A stretch of 64,000 nucleotides of DNA, taken from positions 62,001 through 126,000 of the forward strand of contig NZ_SIRR01000003.1 in NCBI RefSeq assembly GCF_011634895.1, in the 5' to 3' direction. The notes below the pieces were generated by a model. The model searched no databases and was not told where the DNA came from. It worked only from the letters and a program-made list of their open reading frames with translations. The translations under genes were made by a program, and so were the position numbers. Below are positions 53,639 to 62,492 of this stretch, one piece after another. The first letter of the stretch is position 1. Every line of letters begins with the position of its first letter. The stretch is from Rheinheimera pleomorphica. Lineage in GTDB: Bacteria; Pseudomonadota; Gammaproteobacteria; Enterobacterales; Alteromonadaceae.

Positions 53639-55061
53639 TGCGCATTATGTAAATGGCCAGTGGCGCACTATTGTCGCGCCCGACTGGCATACGCTGGTTA
53701 ACCCGGCCAGTGGTGAAGCCTATGCCTGTGTTGCCCGTGCCGACGCCGGCCTGGTAAATGACGCGGTATCGGCGGCCAGCCATGCCTTCCCGGCCTGGGC
53801 TGCACTCAGTTTTGTACAGCGTGCTGAGTACCTGGCAGCCTTTATTCAGCAATTGCAGCAGCGGCGTGACGAGCTGGTCGAAGCCGTGGTGACAGAATTG
53901 GGTGCACCACTATGGTTTGCCCGTGAGGTGCATGTGGATGACCCGTTAGACTCCTTTGCCAAACATCTGCATTATGCCCGGGTTTTGGAAAACGAGCAGC
54001 TGCAGCTGGATGCCCGCTTAAAGCTGCGTAAAGAGCCGGTGGGTGTATGTGCGCTGATTACGCCGTGGAATTACCCGCTGCATCAGATTATTGCCAAGCT
54101 GGCACCGGCGTTATTAGCCGGCTGTACTGTGGTATTAAAACCGGCTGAACTAACGCCAAAAACGGCGCTTTGTGTGGCAATGGCCGCCGATGCCGCCGGT
54201 TTGCCGGCCGGTGTGTTTAATCTGGTGCTGGGCAGTGGCAGCCAGATTGGCGATATTTTATCAACGCATGCCGATATCGATTGCGTGTCCTTTACCGGCT
54301 CTACCGAAATTGGCCGCCATATTCAGCAGCTGGCGGCCGGCACGGTTAAACGGGTCTGTCTGGAGCTGGGCGGTAAATCGGCCTTTATTATCAGTCCGAC
54401 ACAACGCTTAGCAGATGCGGTAAAGTTGGGGGTAGAAGATGTAATGGCCAACTCCGGCCAAACCTGCACGGCGCTTAGCCGCATGCTGGTGCATCACAGC
54501 CAGTATGCCGATGCGGTTGCCATTGCCGCGGCCCATGCTAACAGCCTGACACTGGGCGAACCGCATCAGGACGGGGTATTTTTAGGCCCGTTGATAAGCA
54601 GTGCTCAGTATCAGAGCGTGCAGCGTTATATTGAGCTGGGGCTGGCAGAGGGCGCAGAGCTGGTGGCCGGTGGCGCTGAACCTGTGCCTGAACTTGGCGC
54701 CGGCTACTACCTGCGGCCGACGGTGTTTGCCAATGTACATAATCAGATGCAAATCGCCCGCGAGGAAATTTTCGGCCCGGTGCTGTGCATTTTACCTTAT
54801 CAGGATGAAACCGAGGCACTGCGCATAGCCAACGACTCGCCGTTTGGTCTGAGTGGCCGGGTGTGGGCAGATGATGCGGCTACCGCACAGCGTCTGGCAG
54901 AGGGTATCCGCGCCGGGCTTATCTTTATTAATGCCGCTCCCTGGCATAACGCAGCGCCTTTTGGTGGCTATAAACAAAGCGGCAATGGCCGCGAGCTGGG
55001 CTTAAAAGGCGTGGAAGAATACCTGGAGCTAAAAGCCATTGTGACTGAGGGCACAGCATGA
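53622..55061 (+). CDS. NAD(P)-dependent aldehyde dehydrogenase
   Basis: 479 residues. Catalytic features: ITPWNYPLHQIIAKLAPAL, ELGGKSAFIIS with the general-base Glu, SGQTCTALSRM with the nucleophile Cys, and EEIFGPVLCILPY. The specificity is not readable; neighbouring guanidinobutyrase and (downstream) aminotransferase genes suggest a 4-guanidinobutanal or gamma-aminobutyraldehyde step. Overlaps the lipoprotein gene by 17 bases and the ureohydrolase gene by 4 (ATGA). Confidence 0.93.
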   Translation: MLQRINAHYVNGQWRTIVAPDWHTLVNPASGEAYACVARADAGLVNDAVSAASHAFPAWAALSFVQRAEYLAAFIQQLQQRRDELVEAVVTELGAPLWFAREVHVDDPLDSFAKHLHYARVLENEQLQLDARLKLRKEPVGVCALITPWNYPLHQIIAKLAPALLAGCTVVLKPAELTPKTALCVAMAADAAGLPAGVFNLVLGSGSQIGDILSTHADIDCVSFTGSTEIGRHIQQLAAGTVKRVCLELGGKSAFIISPTQRLADAVKLGVEDVMANSGQTCTALSRMLVHHSQYADAVAIAAAHANSLTLGEPHQDGVFLGPLISSAQYQSVQRYIELGLAEGAELVAGGAEPVPELGAGYYLRPTVFANVHNQMQIAREEIFGPVLCILPYQDETEALRIANDSPFGLSGRVWADDAATAQRLAEGIRAGLIFINAAPWHNAAPFGGYKQSGNGRELGLKGVEEYLELKAIVTEGTA

Positions 55062-56029
55062 ACTCGGGCAAGGTGTTAAACCAACCGCTTGGCGGTAATG
55101 AGATGCCGCGCTTCGGTGGGCCGGCAACCTTTATGCGCCTGCCTACGGCGACAGAGCTTAGCGGTATTGATGTTGGCATTATTGGCGTGCCCTTTGATAT
55201 CGGCACCTCTAACCGGCCCGGTGCCCGCCTCGCTCCGCGGCAAATTCGTGACGAGTCACGTATGCTACGCCCGTACAATATGGCTACCCGGGCAGCGCCT
55301 TTTGATTCATTACAAGTTGCTGATCTGGGTGATGTGGCCATTAACACCTTTAACCTGAGCAAAAGCATTAATATTATCGAGCAGCACTACCGCCAGCTTA
55401 CGGAAGCTGGCGTGTTGCCGCTGACGCTGGGTGGCGATCATACCATAGTGCTGCCGATATTACGGGCGCTGGCGGCGCAACATGGCCCGCTGGCGCTGGT
55501 ACATGTCGATGCCCACGCCGATGTTAACGAGCATATGTTTGGCGAGCCGATAGCTCATGGCACGCCGTTTCGCCGGGCAGTGGAAGAGGGCTTGCTGCAG
55601 GGCGATAAGGTGTTTCAGATTGGCCTGCGCGGCACCGGCTATGCAGCTGATGATTTTGACTGGCCACGTCAGCAGGGTTTTACTGTGGTTACTGCAGAAG
55701 AATGTTGGGGCAAGTCGCTTGAGCCGTTAATGGCACAGGTGCGCCAGACTATCGGCGATACGCCGTGTTATATTTCGTTTGATATCGACGGTATTGATCC
55801 GGCCTATGCGCCCGGTACCGGTACTGTCGAAATTGCCGGTTTAACGGTGCCGCAGGCACTGCAGATTATCCGTGGCACTAAAGGCCTGAATCTGGTCGGT
55901 GGCGATCTGGTTGAAGTGTCACCGCCTTATGACACTACGGGCAATACGGCGCTGCTGGCGGCCAACTTAGTGTATGAAATGCTTTGTGTGCTGCCCGGCG
56001 TTAGCTATCGCACAGCCGGTGGCGGCTAA
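55058..56029 (+). CDS. gbuA: Ureohydrolase, likely guanidinobutyrase (GbuA type)
   Basis: 323 residues of the arginase/agmatinase family. Manganese-binding blocks are intact: TLGGDHTIVLPIL, HVDAHADVN and SFDIDGIDPAYAPGTGT. The N-terminal start (LNQPLGGNEMPRFGGPATFMRLP) and GVPFDIGTSNRPGARLAPRQIRDES are closer to 4-guanidinobutyrate and guanidinopropionate hydrolases than to agmatinase. It releases urea from 4-guanidinobutyrate to give GABA. Agmatinase cannot be excluded. ATG overlaps the aldehyde dehydrogenase stop. Confidence 0.85.
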   Translation: MNSGKVLNQPLGGNEMPRFGGPATFMRLPTATELSGIDVGIIGVPFDIGTSNRPGARLAPRQIRDESRMLRPYNMATRAAPFDSLQVADLGDVAINTFNLSKSINIIEQHYRQLTEAGVLPLTLGGDHTIVLPILRALAAQHGPLALVHVDAHADVNEHMFGEPIAHGTPFRRAVEEGLLQGDKVFQIGLRGTGYAADDFDWPRQQGFTVVTAEECWGKSLEPLMAQVRQTIGDTPCYISFDIDGIDPAYAPGTGTVEIAGLTVPQALQIIRGTKGLNLVGGDLVEVSPPYDTTGNTALLAANLVYEMLCVLPGVSYRTAGGG

Positions 56030-56032
56030 ATA

Positions 56033-56878
56033 ATGCAACTGGCGAACTGGAGCGAACAGCTGCTGCGGGTGCAGCAAAGCCAGGGCAGCGAGCGGTTTTA
56101 CCCGGCGCTGTGCCAGCTGCTGGGCCAGTTGCAACATGCCGATGAGTGCGTGGTGTTGTTGTTTCGTCCGGCCCAGCCGCCGCAATTGTTATATCAGCGC
56201 GCGCCCTTGCCCGGTGATAACTTTAACCTGTATTTAAAATCGGCCTATGTGCTGGATCCGTTTTACCGTCTTGGCTTACGCGGCAGCCATAAAGGCGTGT
56301 GGCGCTTAAGTGATATCGCGCCGGAAAACTACGCTGAGTTTGAACAGTACTACAACAGCTATTTTCGCCATCTGAAAATTCAGGACGAAGTTGGCTTTAT
56401 TATTCCGCTTGGCTTACATCAGGGCTTTGTGCATATTGAACTTGCACAAATTGCCGGCAGTGAGTTGTTCCGGCTGGAGGTGATTGCGCAGTGGCAGGCG
56501 TTGTTTTGTCTGGTCGAGCAGCTGGTGCTGCAGCATCAGCAATTGTGTCATGCCGACGAGCCAAGATCTTACGCTACCGGTTATCTGGTGGATGATTTTC
56601 AGCGCTGCTTTGGCAGTGAAGTGTGCACCACACGTGAGCGTGATGTGCTGAATTTAATGCTGGAGGGGCATTGCGTTAAAGCCATTGCCCGCCAGCTAAA
56701 ACTAGGGCTGGAAACGGTGAAAATGCACCGCAAAAACCTGTACGCCAAGCTGGGCATCAGCTCGCACCCTGAGCTGCTGGCGTTGTTTATTGAACTGCTG
56801 GCCAACTCAGAAGCACCAGTGCTGCGCGACCCGCTGCTGCCGGTAGCGGCCGCAGTAGAGTTAAAGCGTACTGGCTAA
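56033..56878 (+). CDS. LuxR-type transcriptional regulator
   Basis: 281 residues, with the HTH in the C-terminal third: TTRERDVLNLMLEGHCVKAIAR then LGLETVKMHRKNLYAKLGIS. The first ~200 residues are a GAF-like or unrecognised sensor domain with many aromatic residues (DPFYRLGLRGSHKGVWRLSD), not an acyl-homoserine-lactone or REC domain. It follows the ureohydrolase gene after 3 bases and so is the last gene of that operon and its probable regulator. The repeat element copy B follows. Confidence 0.9.
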   Translation: MQLANWSEQLLRVQQSQGSERFYPALCQLLGQLQHADECVVLLFRPAQPPQLLYQRAPLPGDNFNLYLKSAYVLDPFYRLGLRGSHKGVWRLSDIAPENYAEFEQYYNSYFRHLKIQDEVGFIIPLGLHQGFVHIELAQIAGSELFRLEVIAQWQALFCLVEQLVLQHQQLCHADEPRSYATGYLVDDFQRCFGSEVCTTRERDVLNLMLEGHCVKAIARQLKLGLETVKMHRKNLYAKLGISSHPELLALFIELLANSEAPVLRDPLLPVAAAVELKRTG

Positions 56879-56906
56879 ATAAACTAATGCCGATATTTGG
56901 TAGGCA

Positions 56907-57005
56907 GAAGCCGGTTTGCTCTAAAGCAACCGTTGCAGCCCTAGATGGGCGAATCGAGCCTACAGGGATGTATTTACGGCGTGTTGCTGTGAGCAAACCG
57001 GCTTC
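56907..57005 (+). repeat. Structured intergenic repeat, copy B
   Basis: 99 bases between the LuxR and M1 peptidase genes. Perfect terminal inverted repeat GAAGCCGGTTTGCTC/GAGCAAACCGGCTTC (56907-56921 and 56991-57005), inner hairpin GCCC-tagat-GGGC, and the core GAGCCTACAGGGATGTATTT shared with copy A. It resembles interspersed palindromic elements of Alteromonadales intergenic DNA. It ends 28 bases before the peptidase start. Confidence 0.85.
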
Positions 57006-57032
57006 GGCCATTGCACTGCACCAGAGGTATAT

Positions 57033-58934
57033 ATGAGCGTTTTACCGAAAAACCGGCTATTACTCAGTGCTATGCTTGCACTTGGCACTGCATTTTCTGC
57101 TCTGGCCGATCTGTTTGCCCCTTTGCCGCTGCCGTTACCAACAGGCAGCAGTAGCATCGGTGTGCCTGCAGCACAATACTGGCAACAGCAGGTCAATTAC
57201 CGCATTCAGGCCGAGCTGATGCCAGACACAGCCACGCTTAATGCCAGCGCCGACATTCAGTACCAGAATAACTCACCACAGTCTTTAACCGAGCTTTGGT
57301 TTGAGCTGCCGCTAAACCGCTTTTTGCCCGGCAGTATTAGCACCGCCCTGCATGGTGAAGGTATGGCTAGTGCCGGCGTTATTCAGATGGCATTTTTCGC
57401 CGCTAAAAAACCGTTGCCGCTGTTACGTCAGGATACCTTTTACCGTGTAAGCCTGCCCAAGCCACTGGCTGGCGGTGACAGCATTAAGTTAAAGGTTAGC
57501 TGGCAGTTACAGCTGCCTGAGCGCCGCGATCCGCGTCGGCCGCGCGCCGGTGTAGAGCGTTTCAGCGATGGCAGCAAGCTATTTGGCGTAGCGCTCTGGT
57601 TCCCGCGTGCAGTGGCCTTTACCGACAGCGGCTGGGCACTTAGCCCTTTTATTAAAGATGCCGAATTTGCCACTGAACTGGGCGATTATCAGTTTGATAT
57701 CCGGGTGCCGGATGATTATGTCGTATTGGCCAGCGGCGAGCTACAAAACGCCGCCGAAGTGTTAAGCAAAACGCAGTATCAGGCCTGGCAGCAACACGAC
57801 AGTGCACAGCTGATATTGCCTGAGAGTGCGGTTAACGCTGGCAATAGCAGCGCGGGTTCAGGCAAAAAAAGCTGGCAGTTTAGCGCCAACAAGGTGCGTG
57901 ACGTGGCCTTTGCCGCCGGCAACAAGCTAATTTGGCAGACTCAGCAGCTTAAGCTGAACGGGCGCTGGCACAGGCTAAATGTGGCCTACCCGGACAACGG
58001 CCGCTGGCTGTGGCATAAATATGCGCTGGCCAGTACCAGGCATTCTGTGCAGCAATTAGCGCAGTATTTCGGTGATTTTCCGTTTACTGTGATGAACGTG
58101 GTAAATATTGCCGGTATTGGCATGGAATATCCGGGTATCACCTTTGTTGGCTTTCGCGGCCCAAATGCCGCAATTAATGGCCCGGCGCCGGCATACAGCC
58201 GCACCGAAAAACATGATGTGCTCGGCGGCATTATGCATGAAGTGGCGCACAGCTATTTCCCAATGCTGGTCAATACCGATGAGCGGCAGGAAGGCTTTTT
58301 TGATGAAGGTATGGTCAGCTTTTTGTCTTATTTACTGGAGCAAAGCTGGAGCACGGATTTTCAAAGCTTTTACGGCGAGCCAAGCGAGGTTGGCGCGATA
58401 ATGTACCAAGCCAGCTATGCCGCACCGGTGCGCCGGGCTGACCATTTTAACGCCAAGCTCGACTCGCACTACCATGTGCCGGCGGTGGCCTGGGTGATCT
58501 TACGCCAGCACCTTATCGGGCCTGAATTGTTCGATGCAACATTACGCGACTTTGTCCGCCACTGGCGCGGTAAAAGGGCGAATTTTGCCGATATTATCCG
58601 CTTTTTTCATGCCAAAACCGGGCTGGATTTACACTGGTTCTGGCGCGGCTGGTTTTACAGCAATAAGCATGTTGATTTAGCGCTGGCTGGTATTAGCGAG
58701 CAGGGCGACATGCTGACTATTAGTATCGACAATCGCGGCGGCATAGTGATGCCGTTTACGCTTAGGCTAAGCTTTGCCGATGGCAGCAAAGTTGAGCGGC
58801 ATTTGCCGGTAGATAGCTGGCGGTTAAACAATCAGCAAACCAGTGTTCGCATACCGCGCCCGGCGGCTAAGCTGTTAAGGACAGAGCTACAGCTGCTGGC
58901 CGATGCAGACCTGAGTAACAATCAGCAGAATTGA
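57033..58934 (+). CDS. M1-family metallopeptidase
   Basis: 633 residues with a signal peptide (LLLSAMLALGTAFSALA). The zinc site is HEVAHSYFPM (about residue 402) and the third ligand Glu in FFDEGMVSFL, with the family's GMEYPGI-like block (GIGMEYPGITFVG) and the N-terminal beta domain. It is exported, likely periplasmic or outer-membrane associated, and would release N-terminal residues of peptides. A long beta-rich C-terminal domain follows (residues ~540-630). Confidence 0.92.
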   Translation: MSVLPKNRLLLSAMLALGTAFSALADLFAPLPLPLPTGSSSIGVPAAQYWQQQVNYRIQAELMPDTATLNASADIQYQNNSPQSLTELWFELPLNRFLPGSISTALHGEGMASAGVIQMAFFAAKKPLPLLRQDTFYRVSLPKPLAGGDSIKLKVSWQLQLPERRDPRRPRAGVERFSDGSKLFGVALWFPRAVAFTDSGWALSPFIKDAEFATELGDYQFDIRVPDDYVVLASGELQNAAEVLSKTQYQAWQQHDSAQLILPESAVNAGNSSAGSGKKSWQFSANKVRDVAFAAGNKLIWQTQQLKLNGRWHRLNVAYPDNGRWLWHKYALASTRHSVQQLAQYFGDFPFTVMNVVNIAGIGMEYPGITFVGFRGPNAAINGPAPAYSRTEKHDVLGGIMHEVAHSYFPMLVNTDERQEGFFDEGMVSFLSYLLEQSWSTDFQSFYGEPSEVGAIMYQASYAAPVRRADHFNAKLDSHYHVPAVAWVILRQHLIGPELFDATLRDFVRHWRGKRANFADIIRFFHAKTGLDLHWFWRGWFYSNKHVDLALAGISEQGDMLTISIDNRGGIVMPFTLRLSFADGSKVERHLPVDSWRLNNQQTSVRIPRPAAKLLRTELQLLADADLSNNQQN

Positions 58935-58959
58935 CGTTGTTTATACATAGTGTACACTT
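58931..58959 (+). promoter_or_regulatory. mazEF promoter with an overlapping palindrome
   Basis: TTGACG (58931-58936), 16 bases and TACACT (58953-58958) are a good sigma-70 promoter about 40 bases before mazE. The perfect palindrome AGTGTACACT (58949-58958) covers the -10 box, the place where the MazE/MazEF complex usually represses its own operon. Confidence 0.6.
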
Positions 58960-58996
58960 AACGCCTGTGTAAAATGTAAGCAGTCGGGGTAGTGCC

Positions 58997-59263
58997 ATGG
59001 CATATAAAGTTAATGCAAAAATTCAGCGCTGGGGCAATGGCCTGGGGCTGCGTGTGGCCGGTTTGATGCGCGATATCCCGCATTTTACCCCGGACACCGA
59101 CATTGAAGTGGAAGTATTTGCCGATGGCTTTACTGTGCGTAAAGTGCAGCCAGTTAAACGCAGTTTACCGTTTTCTGAGGCGGAGCTGTTGCAGGGTTTA
59201 AATGCTGATACGGCTCAGGCGGAGTTATTGGCTACGCCCAGCTCAGCGGAGCTGGAGTACTAA
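58997..59263 (+). CDS. mazE: MazE-like antitoxin (AbrB fold)
   Basis: 88 residues. The N-terminal swapped-hairpin DNA-binding motif reads AKIQRWGNGLGLRVAG, then VEVFADGFTVRKVQP, as in MazE/PemI. The acidic C-terminus would wrap the toxin. The stop overlaps the toxin start (TAATG). It is first in the operon, as usual for antitoxins. GTAGTGCC-ATG shows only a weak ribosome site. Confidence 0.88.
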   Translation: MAYKVNAKIQRWGNGLGLRVAGLMRDIPHFTPDTDIEVEVFADGFTVRKVQPVKRSLPFSEAELLQGLNADTAQAELLATPSSAELEY

Positions 59264-59637
59264 TGCCAGGCAGTTATGTGCCGCAGCGCAACGATATTAT
59301 CTGGCTGGATTTTGAACCGACTAAAGGCAAAGAAATTGGCAAGTACCGGCCAGCCTTGGTGCTGAGCAGTAAGCTGTATAACCAGCAAACCGGCCTGCTG
59401 ATCTGCAGCCCCATCAGCACCAGCATACGCGGGGTTAAAACCGAAGTGGCACTTAACAATCTGGCCGAGCCGTCAGTGGTCGCAGCCAGCCTGATCCAAA
59501 CCTTATCGTGGCGGGACAGAAAAGCTAAATTTATCGCTCAGGCAGAGCAGGGCGTACTGGACGCCGTGCTGCTGCGTATACTACCGCTAATTGGTGCCGA
59601 TGGGCTGATAGACAAGCTGCTGAACGGCCAGGCGTAA
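59263..59637 (+). CDS. mazF: MazF/PemK-family mRNA interferase toxin
   Basis: 124 residues with YVPQRNDIIWLDFEPTKGKEIGKYRPALVLS (the start of the PemK/MazF barrel with the conserved Arg-Pro) and the TEVALNN and SVVAASLIQTLSW blocks. Such enzymes cut mRNA at short motifs. It is translationally coupled to the antitoxin. Length is normal and no key block appears lost. Confidence 0.93.
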   Translation: MPGSYVPQRNDIIWLDFEPTKGKEIGKYRPALVLSSKLYNQQTGLLICSPISTSIRGVKTEVALNNLAEPSVVAASLIQTLSWRDRKAKFIAQAEQGVLDAVLLRILPLIGADGLIDKLLNGQA

Positions 59638-59666
59638 CGATGGCGTCCGTTCAATTAAAGCCGCTG

Positions 59667-59939
59667 TTAGCGGTAAAAGGCTTCTACTTTACCTTTTAAT
59701 GTCATTAATAGCGGTTGGCCACGGCGATCCAGTGCTTTGGCCGCAGCTACTTTTACCCAACCTTCGCTGATACAGTACTCTTCTACATCAAAACGGTCTT
59801 TACCGTTAAGTTTAATACCGACATCGTACTGAAAAATCTCTTTCATATAATGCGGGCTGCGCGGGTTAACCGACAGGCGATCCGGTAACGCCGGGCGCTC
59901 TTGTTCGTTGTTTACTGTATCTTTCGTGGTATCGTTCAT
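59667..59939 (-). CDS. DUF3297-family small protein
   Basis: 90 residues: LPDRLSVNPRSPHYMKEIFQYDVGIKLNGK, VEEYCISEGWVKVAAAKALDRRGQPL and LKGKVEAFYR, a very conserved pattern in Proteobacteria with no known function. It converges on mazF. The start ATG is at 59939, and GGCCCATGCC upstream gives no strong ribosome site. Confidence 0.9.
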   Translation of the reverse strand: MNDTTKDTVNNEQERPALPDRLSVNPRSPHYMKEIFQYDVGIKLNGKDRFDVEEYCISEGWVKVAAAKALDRRGQPLLMTLKGKVEAFYR

Positions 59940-60136
59940 GGCATGGGCCTTAATTTTTTTAGAAAGTGCGCCATTGTAGGCAAAGCCTGCAGTGGGCTCA
60001 AGCGTGCTGATAACAAAGCGTTCGACTGAATGTGTATTAAGATCTTTTATACAGCGCTTGTCTGTGGATATTAAGCTGCGTAAGGTAAAGTCTTACCAGC
60101 AGCAATTAAAATTAACAGCAACAACAGAGGGAAATT
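59940..60136. other. Intergenic region between DUF3297 and the small membrane protein
   Basis: About 200 bases with the leftward promoter of DUF3297 and the rightward promoter of the 45-residue protein. No palindrome worth naming was seen. Confidence 0.4.
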
Positions 60137-60274
60137 ATGCACGAGTTAACAGTGGTTTTGTCATGGGGCTCGCCGGTTGGTCTGGCACTGTTCTTTTTCT
60201 TTGCAGGTATCGGCGCCGGGGTGTTCTTTTGGGGAGCGGCGCAGTTAAACCGCTATAAACAAGAGCAGAAATAG
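60137..60274 (+). CDS. 45-residue single-helix membrane protein
   Basis: ATG at 60137 with GAGGGAAATT immediately upstream, stop TAG at 60272-60274. The product is MHELTVVLSWGSPVG, a Phe/Gly-rich helix (GLALFFFFAGIGAG…) and a polar basic end (QLNRYKQEQK). It looks like small membrane proteins found in Gammaproteobacteria that start with a WGSPVG-type motif before the helix (from memory). Too short for usual gene-finding limits. Confidence 0.6.
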   Translation: MHELTVVLSWGSPVGLALFFFFAGIGAGVFFWGAAQLNRYKQEQK

Positions 60275-60409
60275 CGGTAATAAAGCTTAAATACGTGCTA
60301 TAGCGGTTAAATGGTTTTGTCTGGTAGTGTTTTGCTAAAAATTCATGCGAACGCGGTTATTTCGTGTTGCAGATGTCAGGCGACCTGTCGGGCCGCCGGT
60401 TAGCTGATA

Positions 60410-60931
60410 TTACTGGCATAACTCCGGTTTTAAGCGCAGGCCGGCCTGAAAATCGGCCTGGGGTATCGGCTCTATCCGCACATAGCCTTGGTTGGAAGTC
60501 ATACGGTGGATATAGTTACCATCGCCGGTGGCGATACCTACATGGGTGATGACGCCCTGGTTCCAGTTGCCGTAGGTGTTTTGTAAAAACACTAAATCAC
60601 CTGCTTGCAGCGCATCAATACGGGTAATTTTAGTGCCAAATTCATCGGCGGCGAGTGAATCGGCATGCTCGGGTTTTAGCGCATCACCCGGCCCAAGCTG
60701 GGCTAAATCCCACGGTTGTTGGCTTTGCAGGCTGGCAAATTTGTCGCCGCAGGCTTGCTGTAGCACCTCGCGGGTCCAGTTCATGCACTGCTCGGCTTTG
60801 CCCTGCTCGAAGGTTTGATTTTGCCAGGGCAGGGCCGCCTGCATTATCTTATCGGCAGGAGCAGCTACCGCGCAGCCTTGTTGTAATAAGTAGCCCAGTA
60901 ACAGGCCAGAAAATAAGTGACTTTGGCGCAT
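60410..60931 (-). CDS. NlpC/P60-like exported hydrolase
   Basis: 173 residues from the ATG at 60931, behind AAGGAG; an upstream 15-codon extension is unsupported. Signal peptide LLLGYLLQQGCAVAA. A Cys in AEQCMNWTREVLQQACGD, then THVGIATGDGNYIHRMTSNQG with the catalytic His, resembles the C40/CHAP peptidase fold, which cuts murein peptides. The order Cys...His is right but the helix context is unusual, so activity is not certain. It reads the same way as the aminotransferase gene, 10 bases after it, likely one operon. Confidence 0.65.
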   Translation of the reverse strand: MRQSHLFSGLLLGYLLQQGCAVAAPADKIMQAALPWQNQTFEQGKAEQCMNWTREVLQQACGDKFASLQSQQPWDLAQLGPGDALKPEHADSLAADEFGTKITRIDALQAGDLVFLQNTYGNWNQGVITHVGIATGDGNYIHRMTSNQGYVRIEPIPQADFQAGLRLKPELCQ

Positions 60932-60941
60932 AGTGCTCTCC

Positions 60942-62372
60942 TTAAGCGCAGATGCTGTTCGCTGGCAGCGGGTCATGCTGGCGGACTAAATGCCCCTCAG
61001 CATAAAGATCGTCGATGGTCAGTTCAATCGCTTTGCGCAACGTCGCAACGATATCATCAATTTGTGAGCGACTGATGGTCAGCGGCGGTGACATCACGTT
61101 TAAATGCACTATCGGCCGCACAATCAGCCCCAACGTCTCGGCATGATCGGCGATACGTTTGCCAATATCCAGCTCTTCCGGGAACAGTGCCTTGGTTTTT
61201 TTGCAGCGCACATTCTCTACACACACCATCAGTTGCATACCGCGCACCTGACCAACAATGGGTAAATCTTCCAGTGTTTTCATCTGCTGCTGAAAATAGG
61301 GTCCCAGCTGCTGTACGCGCTCTAGCAGCTGTTCACGCTGGATAATTTCGATGTTCTTTAGCGCTGCGGCGCAGGCTACCGGATGGCCGGAATAGGTAAA
61401 ACCGTGGGCAAAACAGCGGCCATGGCCGGGTTCACTTATCACCTTGTGGATGCGATCTGAATAAATACAGGCGCCCAGCGGTTGATAGCCCGAGGTTAAG
61501 CCCTTGGCGCTGATAATCAGGTCCGGCTCAATATCAAATACTTCTTTGCTGGCAAACCAATGGCCAAGCCGGCCGAAGGCGGTAACCACTTCATCGGAGA
61601 CATACAGCACATCGTACTTACGGCAGATGTCAAACGTAGCCTGATGATAACCCTGCGGCGGCACGATAACGCCGCCGGCACCCAACACCGGCTCGGCGTA
61701 AAAGGCGGCTACCTTATCCGGGCCTATGCGCAAGATAGTTTGCTCCAGCTCATCAAGTAAAAAGCGAAGATACTGCGCTTCGGTTAAGCCCTGCGGCGCG
61801 CGATAGTAATTCGGGCAACTGATGTGGTGTATGGTATCACTGATAAAATCGAACTCCGGCGGGTGGTCACCGGCTTTGCCGCCAATCGACATCGACAGGT
61901 AGGTTGAGCCGTGGTAAGAGTTCTTGCGCGAGATAATGTGCTTCTTTTCTGGTTTGCCGCGACAGTTCTGGTAGTACTGGATCAACCGGTAAGACGAATC
62001 TACTGCGGTAGAGCCGCCACAGGTAAAAATAACATGGTTTAAATCGCCCGGTGCCAGCTCTGCCAGCTTGGCAGCCAGTAGGGTGGCCGGTACATTGGTC
62101 ATATCGACAAAGGGGTTGGCAAAGGCCAGCTGACGGCACTGGGCGGCAATAGCATCGGCCATTTCAGTGCGGCCCAGGCCAATATTGGTGCACCAAAGGC
62201 CGCCTACGGCATCCAGATAACGGCGGCCGTTAGTATCTTCAATGTAACAGCCCTCGCCATAGCTTATTGGTAAGGCGCCCTGTTCAGTAAACACATCAAA
62301 CACGGTCCAGGGGTGAGTAAAATGTTGTTTATCCAGCCGGGTCAGTTCGGCGGTATCAAAAGGCTTGTGCAT
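60942..62372 (-). CDS. Class III aminotransferase (omega-amino acid/polyamine type)
   Basis: 476 residues from the ATG at 62372, with CAGGAG upstream; a 19-codon upstream extension has no support. PLP-binding landmarks: VIFTCGGSTAVDSSYRLI, NSYHGSTYLSMSIGG, VLYVSDEVVTAFGRLGHWF and the Lys in LIISAKGLTSGYQPLGA. This type (SpuC/taurine-pyruvate-like) uses pyruvate and polyamines or omega-amino acids. Near guanidinobutyrase and aldehyde dehydrogenase, a GABA, beta-alanine or putrescine substrate is likely. Confidence 0.92.
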   Translation of the reverse strand: MHKPFDTAELTRLDKQHFTHPWTVFDVFTEQGALPISYGEGCYIEDTNGRRYLDAVGGLWCTNIGLGRTEMADAIAAQCRQLAFANPFVDMTNVPATLLAAKLAELAPGDLNHVIFTCGGSTAVDSSYRLIQYYQNCRGKPEKKHIISRKNSYHGSTYLSMSIGGKAGDHPPEFDFISDTIHHISCPNYYRAPQGLTEAQYLRFLLDELEQTILRIGPDKVAAFYAEPVLGAGGVIVPPQGYHQATFDICRKYDVLYVSDEVVTAFGRLGHWFASKEVFDIEPDLIISAKGLTSGYQPLGACIYSDRIHKVISEPGHGRCFAHGFTYSGHPVACAAALKNIEIIQREQLLERVQQLGPYFQQQMKTLEDLPIVGQVRGMQLMVCVENVRCKKTKALFPEELDIGKRIADHAETLGLIVRPIVHLNVMSPPLTISRSQIDDIVATLRKAIELTIDDLYAEGHLVRQHDPLPANSICA

Positions 62373-62492
62373 AAAGTACTCCTGTTTCAGTAACACAGGT
62401 TGTACAGCAGTTGACGTTGGCGCAGCCATTCCCCGTTCGGGCGGATGGGGGCGGCTTTACCCCCGTTTGTGGGTGATAGATCCGCTGAAATG

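Noticed and set aside
62430-62492. GGGGG/CCCCC hairpin downstream of the LysR gene as its terminator
   Set aside because: The stem is short and G-rich with no T tract on either strand; not convincing enough to list.
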